From NCBI GenBank assembly GCA_947445115.1, contig CANFCG010000010.1, forward strand, positions 1-64,000: a stretch of DNA of 64,000 nt, given 5' to 3'. The notes beneath the pieces were generated by a model. That model was not told the origin of the DNA, ran no database searches, and saw only the letters and a list, made by a program, of their open reading frames with translations. Source of the DNA: Comamonadaceae bacterium. GTDB lineage: Bacteria > Pseudomonadota > Gammaproteobacteria > Burkholderiales > Burkholderiaceae_C. Position numbers and translations under genes: made by a program. Numbering within the stretch: position 1 is the stretch's first letter; every line of letters starts with the position of its first letter. Of this stretch, positions 36,888 to 46,328 are shown piece after piece.

Positions 36888-38132
36888 TTAGGCTTTTAAC
36901 AAAAGATTGTCGTGTAACAACTCCATGCAAAGCTTCTCATATAAAGTGGCTTGCTGCATGGGGCTATAGTGAGGACGTGTTGCCAGTGCTTTCTTGCCTT
37001 TTTTAGTTATTTCTAGTGGATTTGCAATCACGAATTGCATTTTTTCTCCAAATGCAAATGGCGTACATTCCTCGACAACCCAACCCGTTTCACCTTGATA
37101 AACTCGCTCTGGTAGAGCTCCTTTATTGGAAACAATAGCAGGCTTACCAAAACTAGCCGCCTCCATAACCACATTACAAAAGGTTTCATTGGCTCGTGAT
37201 GGTGTGACCAAGACATCAATAGAGTTTAAAAATTCCGCCGCATTGACAGGGCCTAAAAACTTAACCTGATGCAGCGGATGAACAGCTGGAAGCCATCTCT
37301 CTTGAGCTAATGCCGCATCGCCAGCACCGGCAACATACAAAACCAAAGAGTGATTGGTTAAATGCGAAAGCGCTTGCAGCAAAAGATCGATCCCTTTACT
37401 TTCATCTAATCGGCCTAAAAAGCCAAATTTAATAGGGGTTTTTACCGCCTGCAATAGCCCAGCCTCCGGCCAATTGGCAGGTAATGCGTTGGGAATAACA
37501 ACTTGTTTCTGGATTTTTTCAAACCAGCCAAATCGACGATGCCGATCTAAAACAATTTGGGATGGCCCTACAACGGCATCCGGCTGAACGGCTAGCGCAT
37601 GCCGCAATCGGCTATAGATGGAACATGATGTACACACTTTTTCGCATACTTTTGAGCCTCGTGTCATCGCAGTCGGTGGGCAAATTAAGGCATGATCATT
37701 GACAACATGAATCAATTTTGTCTCAGTTTTTCGTATTTCTCGCCATACAGAAACTGATAATCCTTGCAAGGTATGCGAAATAAAAATATCAGGTTTTAAA
37801 TTTCTTAGAATTTTTCGAAAACGCCAACCCATCACCGGGTTATATACATCAATCAGATGCCAAATCGCTTTTTTCAATCCCGAGTGATGACTTGATTTGA
37901 GTGTACTTCCATTTAATCCATAAGGGTCATAAATTTGTGCTAGTGGAATGTGATAAATGGATACGCCATTTTCATCAATTTGGGGGGACATATCGCTATC
38001 AGATCCACCCAATGCAATGATCGACACTTGGTGGCCTCGCAGCGTTAAAAAATGCGCCGCTGTAGCCGCCGACCTCTCGGCGCCACCTTTAGCATGCTGG
38101 CCATAGACACTCATCACCATTGCAATTTTCAT
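36888..38132 (-). CDS. Glycosyltransferase family 4
   Basis: A 414-aa GT-B glycosyltransferase. It begins MKIAMVMSVYGQHAKGGAER, has the donor-side segments KFGFLGRLDESKGIDLLLQA and VVMEAASFGKPAIVSNKGALPE, and a four-cysteine insertion (ALICPPTAMTRGSKVCEKVC, then TSC) seen in a subgroup of these enzymes and possibly binding metal. It acts in the cytoplasm on the undecaprenyl-linked oligosaccharide. Its ATG overlaps the wzx stop by 4 nt, so translation is coupled. Confidence 0.9.
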   Translation of the reverse strand: MKIAMVMSVYGQHAKGGAERSAATAAHFLTLRGHQVSIIALGGSDSDMSPQIDENGVSIYHIPLAQIYDPYGLNGSTLKSSHHSGLKKAIWHLIDVYNPVMGWRFRKILRNLKPDIFISHTLQGLSVSVWREIRKTETKLIHVVNDHALICPPTAMTRGSKVCEKVCTSCSIYSRLRHALAVQPDAVVGPSQIVLDRHRRFGWFEKIQKQVVIPNALPANWPEAGLLQAVKTPIKFGFLGRLDESKGIDLLLQALSHLTNHSLVLYVAGAGDAALAQERWLPAVHPLHQVKFLGPVNAAEFLNSIDVLVTPSRANETFCNVVMEAASFGKPAIVSNKGALPERVYQGETGWVVEECTPFAFGEKMQFVIANPLEITKKGKKALATRPHYSPMQQATLYEKLCMELLHDNLLLKA

Positions 38133-39379
38133 AAGTGTCCTCTACGTTTATTATCCATCCATTTTTTTGTTACAAACGCAATTAAAAACAACTCGACCAA
38201 ACATAAAGCGATAGCGATACCCACAGCGTTGTCCCAATACCCGCCAAGCGCACAGAATAACAACACCATGATGGCTTCTGCCCATTGAGAGCGAGAGAGC
38301 TCTGTGAGCTTTCCCATTGCCACAAAAAAGAAAGTGGTTCCAGCCTTACGAATCGAATATAGGAAAAGCCAAGCTATTAGAATTTGTAAAATAGTCTTGC
38401 TTGAGCTAAATGCTTGACCATATAACAGCTCTAAAACCCAACCTGCCAGAGCAATTCCAGCCGTGCAGGCAATTAACATAACCAAAGCGATTCCTGTCAA
38501 AATGCGTTTTCGAATTTTGCTTAGATGCGTTGGATTCGTTTGGCCTAATTTAGCCATAAACCCCATTAAAGATTGCTCAATAAAACCAATTAAATAAGCT
38601 GCCGCTCTAGTTAGGCGATCACTAGCCGTGTACAGACCCGTTTGAATGCCATTTCCAAGCGTTCCCAATAGGATTGCGGGAACGCTGGAGCTGGCATTTG
38701 CAAAAAAACTAGAGAAAATCGTAGGTTTAATATCTCTAAGATACTGTTTCCAACCCTGTAGATTAATTTGTGTTTTGCTTGGACTTAATTGACGCTTCAA
38801 TTGCGGAAACATAATTAAGCCAGAGAAGACCGTTGCAGTTGACATGGCTAGCGCAGCAATCCAAGCATCATCTTTTGTATGCACGAAGGCAATAATCACC
38901 GCCGCGCTTAGCAGGCGCCCTATCGTTGCAACAATGCCCATCTTAAATCCCTCATGTTTTACAACAAACCACCACTGAGGAAATAGCAATGTACCAAGAA
39001 CTAATAGCAATGAGATAAGAACTAAATTGAAGGGCAGCGATGGTAAAAACCACGCAACTATAAGCACAATGAGACAAATAAATATAGCTGAAATGCTCCT
39101 GGCAATGATATTGTCTACAAGTGCTTGATGCGCCTCGAGAGTTGATGCTGCTATGGCCACCCTCCTTTGCGACTCCGTATTAAAACCCGCATCCACAAAA
39201 GTCACGCCGACACTGACAAGAATTTGAGCAAGCATGACTTGCCCAAAACCTAAAACATGTAAAGAGCGCGCCATTACAGGCAAGGTCGCCAAGGGGATTA
39301 ATAAACCTAATGCCTGAAATAACACGAGCCAACTAGTTTCACGTATTAAATTTGGCTCCACGCTGGGAATGCGCTTCAT
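38129..39379 (-). CDS. wzx: Wzx-type oligosaccharide flippase
   Basis: A 416-aa membrane protein of the polysaccharide transporter (MOP) superfamily with about twelve helices. It has typical N-terminal residues (RETSWLVLFQALGLLIPLAT, LPVMARSLHVLGFGQVML) and the TASDRLTRAAAYLIGFIEQS segment. It flips the finished lipid-linked repeat unit to the periplasm. The start at 39379 lies 10 nt after the chain-length gene stop; a longer reading from 39478 would overlap that gene and adds no homologous sequence. Confidence 0.9.
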   Translation of the reverse strand: MKRIPSVEPNLIRETSWLVLFQALGLLIPLATLPVMARSLHVLGFGQVMLAQILVSVGVTFVDAGFNTESQRRVAIAASTLEAHQALVDNIIARSISAIFICLIVLIVAWFLPSLPFNLVLISLLLVLGTLLFPQWWFVVKHEGFKMGIVATIGRLLSAAVIIAFVHTKDDAWIAALAMSTATVFSGLIMFPQLKRQLSPSKTQINLQGWKQYLRDIKPTIFSSFFANASSSVPAILLGTLGNGIQTGLYTASDRLTRAAAYLIGFIEQSLMGFMAKLGQTNPTHLSKIRKRILTGIALVMLIACTAGIALAGWVLELLYGQAFSSSKTILQILIAWLFLYSIRKAGTTFFFVAMGKLTELSRSQWAEAIMVLLFCALGGYWDNAVGIAIALCLVELFLIAFVTKKWMDNKRRGHL

Positions 39380-39389
39380 GGTTGACCAA

Positions 39390-40583
39390 TCATTGGTAAC
39401 TACTTTTTCTCTTGCGAATGATTGCGCTAAATGCGGCACTCCACCTATTGCGACGAGCTTGATCGCTAAAGAGAACATCCCAAACTAAAACGGACATTGC
39501 GGTAAGAACCCCACCAATTAAAAACCCAAAAATCGCATTAAAATAAATACGTGGCCCTGAACGATCAGAGGGTGCAACGGCATCATCTAATATAGAAATA
39601 ACCGATAAGTCCCTTGAGTCATCCACTCTTGAAAGCGTCCGAGCCTTTATGAGCTCATCCAATACTTTACCAACAATATCTACTTCGCGACGCATAGGTT
39701 CAACTTTAGCGCGTAGTTCGGAATAGGTTTGAAATGATAGAAGTAGTTTTTTATCTTTTGGCAGTTTTTTATCCGTAGACTTCGGAAAGTCAATTGCACT
39801 TAACTTTGAACGCAAGGCTTGAAGTTCTGACTGCAACCTCACAACCTCGGGGTGATAACTAGTTGCCGTAATCGCCATTCGCGTTAACTCTACCTCACGC
39901 GAGGCAATCATCCCTTTGAGCTCAACTATTGCACTTACCGATAAAGATTCTTGCTCTTTTATTTGCGATAAACCTGTTTCATTTTCAATTTTTAGTAAAT
40001 TTTCAATTGCTTTTGCAAAACTCTTTTTACCATCTTCAATCAAATTATCATAGAACTCAAGACGCCGCGAGGCCTCCCCACGCGCCAATCGCTGAGCAAT
40101 ACGATACATGGCGTCAATCATTCCATTGGTAATATCTGCCGATGACTGACTGTCAATATCCGTATAGGAAAGAGTAATAATTCCATCTTTACCAACATCA
40201 GCCTTCGTTCGCTTAGAGACCGCCATTCGCAATTTATCTCTGTCACTGATATCATAATGCTTGGCCAGCGAAAACTTCTCAATCACTTCATCTTGTACAG
40301 TTCTACTAAAGAATAAACTGGCGTATAAATCTGAAGGATTTTTTAAGTTAAGAGACGCCGCTCCCAAAATTGCAGTTCCACCGATTGCATTTAGCAATGT
40401 CGAGGCAGTTGCCGTATTCGTTTGCGGCGGCAATAACCGGGCATAGGCTGTATAGATTGAAGGCAAATATGATGAATATATGCCAACAATAAGCCCAATA
40501 GCCAATGGACAGACAACCAATACTTTTCGATATTTCGATAATCGAATAAGTATAGAAGACACACCAATCGTTGGCCCGCTCAT
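39390..40583 (-). CDS. wzz: Chain-length determinant / polysaccharide co-polymerase (Wzz-like, no kinase)
   Basis: A 397-aa inner-membrane protein with a helix near each end (about residues 20-38 and 350-372) and a long coiled-coil periplasmic domain between, rich in heptad patterns (EVVRLQSELQALRSKLSAID). The Wzz N-terminal segment and the proline-containing second helix region (VAPSDRSGPRIYFNAIFGFL) are visible. There is no C-terminal tyrosine-kinase domain and no Tyr cluster, so it is not a Wzc. ATG 40583 overlaps the upstream stop as ATGA. A reading from 40649 is rejected for that reason. Confidence 0.9.
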   Translation of the reverse strand: MSGPTIGVSSILIRLSKYRKVLVVCPLAIGLIVGIYSSYLPSIYTAYARLLPPQTNTATASTLLNAIGGTAILGAASLNLKNPSDLYASLFFSRTVQDEVIEKFSLAKHYDISDRDKLRMAVSKRTKADVGKDGIITLSYTDIDSQSSADITNGMIDAMYRIAQRLARGEASRRLEFYDNLIEDGKKSFAKAIENLLKIENETGLSQIKEQESLSVSAIVELKGMIASREVELTRMAITATSYHPEVVRLQSELQALRSKLSAIDFPKSTDKKLPKDKKLLLSFQTYSELRAKVEPMRREVDIVGKVLDELIKARTLSRVDDSRDLSVISILDDAVAPSDRSGPRIYFNAIFGFLIGGVLTAMSVLVWDVLFSDQARRNRWSAAFSAIIRKRKSSYQ

Positions 40584-42970
40584 AAGCTGCTTTTCAATAT
40601 TTTTAATGCTGCCGTGCCAAGAGCAAGTTGATAGAAAATTTGACTCCAATCTCGGAAAGCTCGAGTCCAGCTTGGCGAGCTAACATCCTCAGGAATTAAA
40701 ATAGTATCGCCTGGGCTAATGGGGGTGGTTGCAAACCACCCTCCCAGCTGCTTAACCGTGCCATCTGCTCTAAAAACAACAACCTCTGAGCTGTTGGCAT
40801 GATTTCGAAATCCGCCAGAATTGGCAATGTAATCTTGCCCACTCAAGTCATTTTGCCACAATAGACTGCCTTGCCTATAAACTGAGCCGACTACGGCGAC
40901 AGTTGCAGGCTTTGTAGGGATGTAAATGGTATCCAAATCTTGCAAATTCACTGAAGGAATATCGTCAGACTTGACACTCAAATTAGAGAAATTTAATGGA
41001 ATCCGGCCTAATGGAACCACCGAACGCATACGTGAAATCAATTCTTTAATAGCGTCAAGTTCGGTCGCTCTTGCTGTAGATTCATCAAATGTCACACCAG
41101 TTCTAGCTTTACTGGCTAAATACCGAAGATAGTCCTGCTCTATACGATCAACCACTTCTTTTAACTGACTTTCCTCTTCCTTCTTGGCGCTATCCCGCGT
41201 AAAAACGGTACCAAAAACATAAGCTCGCTCAGTGAGTCCGCCAGCTCGCTTGATGATTTGTGGAATAGTGTCATCGATTCCAGCAACATATATACCCGGC
41301 ACTCGAACTTCACCTTCGACCTTAACCATCCGTGTTTTTTGAAAATCTGGTTGTTTAAAATCAGCTTTTGCATAAACAATAATTGAGTCGCCGGACTCTA
41401 ACGCTAGATCGTTCTCCGGGTCTTTTAGAAGTGCTTTAGCTAGATTAATTGTCAGAAATTTAGACTCTAAGGTGACTGGATTGATTCGTTCAATACTGGC
41501 GTAATCCCAATTCATGTCTGGAAAATCCCGCACAAAGTTAGTATCTCTATCGAGATCAGCCAAGCTTGACAATGCCCCTTTCACGTTTCTCTGCATCCAA
41601 GCAGCAGGACGAATCAAACCTGTTTTAGGATTTAAAACATCGGAAACTTTAATCCCTTCTCGCCATGGCTGCCGAAAGGGGGTTGCCACATTGCCACGCA
41701 AAGTAATATAGTTTTCAAACTTAGGAGAGGCTGGTAGAACAACTAATATGTCACCATCACGCATTAACTTCAAGCCATCACGCTCAAGTGATAAGTTTTC
41801 TATACTCCTACGACCATTAATCATATGCTCGAGACGTATCTCTGCATTTGTTCGCGTCATATTGAGACCGCCTGCGAGCCTCAAGCCATCAGATACCGTC
41901 ATCAACTCTGCAAAATGATAAATAAATGGCCGTTTCACGCTACCTGCTATTGCCACAAACCCTTTAGCTGGCGGTACGTAAATAACATCACCAGGAAGCA
42001 GCTGAGGATCTGCGGATTGATCGCCATCGATGAGTATTTTGTAAGCATCAATCGTTGCTACCGTTTGATTATCGCGGCGCAATTCTATACGTCTTAGGTC
42101 ACCCGAGACAGTTGGACCACCTGAGGCTAATAAGCCATGAATGGCAGTTGCGGTTGATTCAGTCGTTCGTATTCCCGGATTCTTGGCGAAACCGGTCACA
42201 TAAAATTGAATTTGCCTTAAAGCGCCTAGCGTAACAGTGAGCTCAAAATTTTTAAATTGCTTGCTAACCGTTTGACTTATTAAAGCCCTAAGGTCAGCCA
42301 ACGTTTGACCAGCAACCATGATCGTACCAATTTTCGGTAAAAAAATGGTTCCGGCCCGATCAATTTGACTTTGAAAGTTAATGTCAATCTGCCCCCAAGC
42401 CCTGATAAGTAATTCATCACCGGGGCCAACTCTATAGTTTGCAGGCACAGTCAAAGGATCCAAAGCCGGCAAAATTTTATCTTTACCATCAAATAAGTCT
42501 GCACCAAAAATCGCCAGCGGTTGGCCTAGTGTGCTTTGAACCAAATCAGGAAACTCGTAAGCGAACCGCGGAGCTGGCGGCGGGGCTGGCGCCGGAGGAG
42601 GTGGCGGTGGACCGCCTGGACCGCCGCCGCCGCCGCCGCCGCCAAGCTTACTTTCAACTGATGTATTCAACTGCAAAGTTGTTTGAAGTTGTATCGGTTT
42701 ATTGCCATCAGTGGGTTTTTGCTGCAAATCGTAATTGACACTGTTATTAGAGCTTGCCGTGCTGGGAACCGAAAAGATACGCGACGGAGAGAATGATTTT
42801 GCGTCCAACATCAATCCCCCATCTGGAGATTGCTGAGTTTGTATCAGTTGATTAGCCGTTGCATTTGAGGGCTGGCTTCCAGATATTTGCGCCTGCGCAT
42901 ACGCCTGCCCCAAAAAAAGAGCATAAAAAAATAGAGGTAATAATTGAAATTTTGAAATTAAAAACTTCAT
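40580..42970 (-). CDS. Wza-like outer-membrane polysaccharide export protein with SLBB repeats
   Basis: About 796 aa from ATG 42970. A signal peptide (MKFLISKFQLLPLFFYALFL, ending AYAQA) has no lipobox cysteine, unlike E. coli Wza. A low-complexity poly-Gly/poly-Pro linker follows (about residues 110-135), then the Poly_export domain (YRVGPGDELLIRAWGQIDIN) and several SLBB domains (VAIAGSVKRPFIYHF, KVEGEVRVPGIYVAG, VAVVGSVYRQGSLLWQ). It forms the outer-membrane exit for the polymer. Starts upstream of 42970 would place residues before the signal peptide. Coupled to the Wzz-like gene by ATGA. Confidence 0.9.
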   Translation of the reverse strand: MKFLISKFQLLPLFFYALFLGQAYAQAQISGSQPSNATANQLIQTQQSPDGGLMLDAKSFSPSRIFSVPSTASSNNSVNYDLQQKPTDGNKPIQLQTTLQLNTSVESKLGGGGGGGGPGGPPPPPPAPAPPPAPRFAYEFPDLVQSTLGQPLAIFGADLFDGKDKILPALDPLTVPANYRVGPGDELLIRAWGQIDINFQSQIDRAGTIFLPKIGTIMVAGQTLADLRALISQTVSKQFKNFELTVTLGALRQIQFYVTGFAKNPGIRTTESTATAIHGLLASGGPTVSGDLRRIELRRDNQTVATIDAYKILIDGDQSADPQLLPGDVIYVPPAKGFVAIAGSVKRPFIYHFAELMTVSDGLRLAGGLNMTRTNAEIRLEHMINGRRSIENLSLERDGLKLMRDGDILVVLPASPKFENYITLRGNVATPFRQPWREGIKVSDVLNPKTGLIRPAAWMQRNVKGALSSLADLDRDTNFVRDFPDMNWDYASIERINPVTLESKFLTINLAKALLKDPENDLALESGDSIIVYAKADFKQPDFQKTRMVKVEGEVRVPGIYVAGIDDTIPQIIKRAGGLTERAYVFGTVFTRDSAKKEEESQLKEVVDRIEQDYLRYLASKARTGVTFDESTARATELDAIKELISRMRSVVPLGRIPLNFSNLSVKSDDIPSVNLQDLDTIYIPTKPATVAVVGSVYRQGSLLWQNDLSGQDYIANSGGFRNHANSSEVVVFRADGTVKQLGGWFATTPISPGDTILIPEDVSSPSWTRAFRDWSQIFYQLALGTAALKILKSSL
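42571..42643. repeat. GC-rich triplet repeat within the Wza-like gene
   Basis: A pure CCG-type triplet run of 23 nt (42621-42643; on the coding strand seven GGC codons, then GGT) adjoins a proline/alanine-coding GC-rich tract. It stands out sharply in an otherwise AT-rich operon. Changes in triplet number would stay in frame and only alter linker length. Confidence 0.85.
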
Positions 42971-43031
42971 TGGCATATTTTTATAAAATGCGTGCATATT
43001 CATATTCAAGCAATCCATATACCAATTGAAA

Positions 43032-44441
43032 TTAATAAGCATTTTTATTTGACAGGACAATTCGCACTGTTAGTAATATGATGTATATATCCAACATGGG
43101 GTTCCAGTTTCTTAGATACTCCAAATCATATTTAACTCGCATCTCCATCTTTTCAAGAGTATCCGTTTCCCCTCGGAATCCATTCACCTGCGCCCACCCT
43201 GTGAGTCCTGGTTTTACTTTATGCCGAAGCATATATCCCGTAACAAGGTTTCTATATTCTTTATTATGCTGTGTCGCATGTGGTCGAGGACCCACTATAC
43301 TCATATCGCCTTTAAAAATATTAAAGAGTTGTGGTAGCTCGTCAATGGAGGTACGCCTGATAAAAGCACCGATCCGCGTAACCCGCGCATCGTTTCTTGT
43401 GGTTTGAATAATTCCTTCGCCACTCGAGGCCTGCTCACTGACGCTATTAGTCATTGATCTAAATTTGTAAATTTCGAATGGCTCAGCCGCATTTCCCCAG
43501 CGGTATTGCTTAAAAAGTGCAGGGCCTTTGGAATCAAATCTTATTAAAAACCCTACAGCCAGCAATAGCGGAGACAGAAAAATAATTGCAATGGTCGAAA
43601 AGAAGATATCAAATGCGCGCTTAATAAAATAATCTAATCCGGACTCTGGCATATCGATAATTGTGTAAACAGTCACCTCGCCAATGGATGTTAATGCTGC
43701 TCGAATAGGCTGAATCAATAAAAAATCGTGAAGATAATGAATGGAGCACGTGCTATTGAGTAGTGCTTTAACTACAAAACCAAACCTAAAAGAGGCCTGC
43801 GTCGGCAATGAAATGAGTACGTCGTGAAGTACGTTTTTTTCCACATATTCGGATACTCCACTAAATGGTGCCAATATAGGGTATGGCGAATAATCAGGAA
43901 GACGATCGGGAAGGCGATCCTCAAAGAAGCCCACAAAATCTAAAGAAATGAATCGTTGCTTTTTTAGAATTTTTACAAAAGCAACGCTAGCGTCGGTAAC
44001 TGCAACAATGGCAATTTTTCTGTACGGTTTTCGAAAGCGTGTGGATGTTGAAACCTCAAGCAAAAGTATCACCAAAATAGTCGATGTAACCCAGAGGCCG
44101 CTTACAAAATACAAAATGGCATAGAGATGATACTCAAGCGACTGATCTAATAGAAAAGTCATAGCAGCAACCAATCCTATTAATAAAGATTGCTGAAACA
44201 GAGAGAAAACCACTTGCCAACGAAAGGTTGTAGCTTGAATCAGGGATGAATAGTCATACCGGATGGTGACCAGTGCATAGCCTAATATGATTAGTATTGG
44301 CCAATCAATGTGCCCAGCACGTCCCAACCAATTAGCATAGTACGCACTAAGCCCTACACTCAATATCGGAGCAGCAAAATCTAAAGCGTAACGAAATTGC
44401 TGCCGAATTGCTAAAAAATCTGTTTTAGATTTAAAGTACAT
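43032..44441 (-). CDS. Undecaprenyl-phosphate sugar phosphotransferase (WcaJ/WbaP type)
   Basis: A 469-aa initiating transferase that puts the first sugar-1-phosphate on undecaprenyl phosphate. The N-terminal ~115 residues carry four membrane helices, a nucleotide-fold domain follows, then a further helix near KRAFDIFFSTIAIIFLSPLL and the catalytic C-terminal domain with the hallmarks EIYKFRSM, RRTSIDELPQLFNIFKGDMS, IVGPRP and KPGLTGWAQVNG. Length and layout match glucose- or galactose-1-phosphate transferases. It is the first gene of the leftward operon. Only 33 nt separate it from the divergent glycosyltransferase. Confidence 0.94.
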   Translation of the reverse strand: MYFKSKTDFLAIRQQFRYALDFAAPILSVGLSAYYANWLGRAGHIDWPILIILGYALVTIRYDYSSLIQATTFRWQVVFSLFQQSLLIGLVAAMTFLLDQSLEYHLYAILYFVSGLWVTSTILVILLLEVSTSTRFRKPYRKIAIVAVTDASVAFVKILKKQRFISLDFVGFFEDRLPDRLPDYSPYPILAPFSGVSEYVEKNVLHDVLISLPTQASFRFGFVVKALLNSTCSIHYLHDFLLIQPIRAALTSIGEVTVYTIIDMPESGLDYFIKRAFDIFFSTIAIIFLSPLLLAVGFLIRFDSKGPALFKQYRWGNAAEPFEIYKFRSMTNSVSEQASSGEGIIQTTRNDARVTRIGAFIRRTSIDELPQLFNIFKGDMSIVGPRPHATQHNKEYRNLVTGYMLRHKVKPGLTGWAQVNGFRGETDTLEKMEMRVKYDLEYLRNWNPMLDIYIILLTVRIVLSNKNAY

Positions 44442-44474
44442 TTATCTAATCCTTCAGAGCCAGCACTTTTAAAA

Positions 44475-45599
44475 ATGATAAAAATGACAAAAATAATAAA
44501 AGTAATTATATGGGTGAATGCCCGTTTTCTCACACGAAAAGTTACAGGAGTTGAGCGTGTTGCACTTGAGCTACTTCGTGCTTTAGCTGAAAACTGGTTA
44601 GATCCGACAGGACAAGTTACACACGAGGGGCAGCATATTCATTTCAAGATTTTGCTTGACCAAACATCCACCGCAGAAATTCCTGACTACTTGGCTGGAT
44701 GGGAAATAAAACGTGTTGGACGCTTTACAGGCCATGCTTGGGAACAATTTGATCTAGCATTCTTTAATCCGCATGACCAAATTTTGAGCCTATGCAACAC
44801 GGGCCCCATTTTTCGGCGAAATCACATTCTTTTCATTCACGATGCACAAGTATTTGCCATTCCACAAAATTTTGATTGGAAATTTCGGTGGTGGTATCGA
44901 GCACTTTTAATGGTTGCGGGGCGCTACGCCAAAATTTTACTCACCAATTCAGCTTTTTCTCAGCAGCAGCTCAGCCACTTCGTGAAGATAGACGCAAAAA
45001 AATTGAATGTTATTCATCTGGGTTGTGACCACATGCTTCGCTTTGATGGCAAAACCTCAAATCCAGCTATCGCGCATCTTTCAGACAAGCCTTATGTTTT
45101 GGCTGTCTCCAGCTTGAGTCCTAATAAAAATTTTGATGGCGTTATCAATGCCTTGAACTTATTGGGCAATCAGGCACCGCATTGCGTTATTGTGGGGCAG
45201 CAGTACAGCAAAGTCTTCAAAGGCAATCGCCAAGCAAAGGAAAATGTCACTGCGGTTGGATATGTCACTGACGAGCAATTAGCCAATTTGTATCAAGGCG
45301 CTTCCGCCCTCATCTACCCTTCATTTTATGAGGGCTTTGGTCTGCCGCCCCTCGAAGCCATGATGATGGGCTGCCCTGTAGTTGTTAGCAAGACATCGTC
45401 ACTGCCAGAGATTTGTGGAGCAATGGGGACTTACTGCGATCCATCTGATCCTGCAAGTATCGCGAACGCTATTGGTTCAATAATGCAAAAATCACCCTTG
45501 AGCGACAACGATCGATTGCCATTCAAAATTTATGCGAAAGCATTTACTTGGGAAAAAAGTGCGGCCAAACTCTTAAAAGCCATCATGCAAAGAGAATAA
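44475..45599 (+). CDS. Glycosyltransferase family 4, divergent from the operon
   Basis: A 374-aa GT-B enzyme. Seen are RFLTRKVTGVERVALELLRA at the N-terminus, YVLAVSSLSPNKNFDGVINA, and the donor-binding EX7E segment YPSFYEGFGLPPLEAMMMGC followed by PVVVSKTSSLPEICG. Two close ATGs (44475 and 44484) are possible starts and neither has a strong ribosome binding site. It probably adds a sugar to the same repeat unit although transcribed separately. It is convergent with the EAL gene (5 nt between stops). Confidence 0.9.
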   Translation: MIKMTKIIKVIIWVNARFLTRKVTGVERVALELLRALAENWLDPTGQVTHEGQHIHFKILLDQTSTAEIPDYLAGWEIKRVGRFTGHAWEQFDLAFFNPHDQILSLCNTGPIFRRNHILFIHDAQVFAIPQNFDWKFRWWYRALLMVAGRYAKILLTNSAFSQQQLSHFVKIDAKKLNVIHLGCDHMLRFDGKTSNPAIAHLSDKPYVLAVSSLSPNKNFDGVINALNLLGNQAPHCVIVGQQYSKVFKGNRQAKENVTAVGYVTDEQLANLYQGASALIYPSFYEGFGLPPLEAMMMGCPVVVSKTSSLPEICGAMGTYCDPSDPASIANAIGSIMQKSPLSDNDRLPFKIYAKAFTWEKSAAKLLKAIMQRE

Positions 45600-45604
45600 A
45601 AAAG

Positions 45605-46324
45605 TCAAACGACCACATTTTTTTGAAATGCTGGCCGCATCAATTGTTGATAGAGCGGCCGTCCAAAAAAATAGCCTTGAAATATTTCTATCCCCTCGTT
45701 AAAGCACCATTGATACTCATCAATGCTTTCCACGCCTTCCGCCAAGATGTCAATCCCCAAATCTAAACACGTTCTGATAATGCCCCGCACAATCGCCTGC
45801 CTAGGACCACTGAGATGGATATTGCGAATCAATGCCATATCTATTTTTATTTGATCTGGTAAAAAATCAGCCAAAAGATTTAAGCCGGAATAACCTGCTC
45901 CAAAGTCATCAATAGAAATAGACAGTCCAGTGGTGCGGTAAGAGCTCATTTTTTCGGCAAATAAGGCTCTATCATGAATGACTTCTGTCTCAGTTACTTC
46001 GAGTATTAATCTATCAGCAGACCAACCGCATCTCCTAGCCGCATTCAGCGTCCTACCGATCACATCTTCTGAAATAGTCAGACTTTGCGGAAGAAAGTTG
46101 AGATTGATTTGACAGTCAAGACCCAATGAGGCGGCCAATCGTATGGCCTCAAAGCGCAGCACCTCATCAAAGTTGTATTTATCGTCCAGACTAACCTGCT
46201 GAAATACGCCAGATGCGGGAGTGTCACCCACACCGCGAACCAAAGCCTCATATGAAATCGTTTCCCCGGTTGAAACATTCACTATTGGCTGGAAAGCGAA
46301 AGAAAAGTCTGGCCAGGTTTTCAT
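45605..46324 (-). CDS. Free-standing EAL-domain cyclic-di-GMP phosphodiesterase
   Basis: A 239-aa protein consisting of an EAL domain alone. All catalytic landmarks are present: Glu26 in YEALVRG, the NL pair in QINLNFLP, EVTETEV, IDDFGAGYSGL, the lysine in PDQIKID, ILAEGVES and FQGYFFGRP. It should hydrolyse cyclic-di-GMP. Its start is 4 nt after the stop of the BLUF gene, so both are made from one message. Its last third is about half identical by eye to the EAL domain of that neighbour, indicating duplication. There is no sensor domain of its own. Confidence 0.93.
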   Translation of the reverse strand: MKTWPDFSFAFQPIVNVSTGETISYEALVRGVGDTPASGVFQQVSLDDKYNFDEVLRFEAIRLAASLGLDCQINLNFLPQSLTISEDVIGRTLNAARRCGWSADRLILEVTETEVIHDRALFAEKMSSYRTTGLSISIDDFGAGYSGLNLLADFLPDQIKIDMALIRNIHLSGPRQAIVRGIIRTCLDLGIDILAEGVESIDEYQWCFNEGIEIFQGYFFGRPLYQQLMRPAFQKNVVV

Positions 46325-46328
46325 AGGT

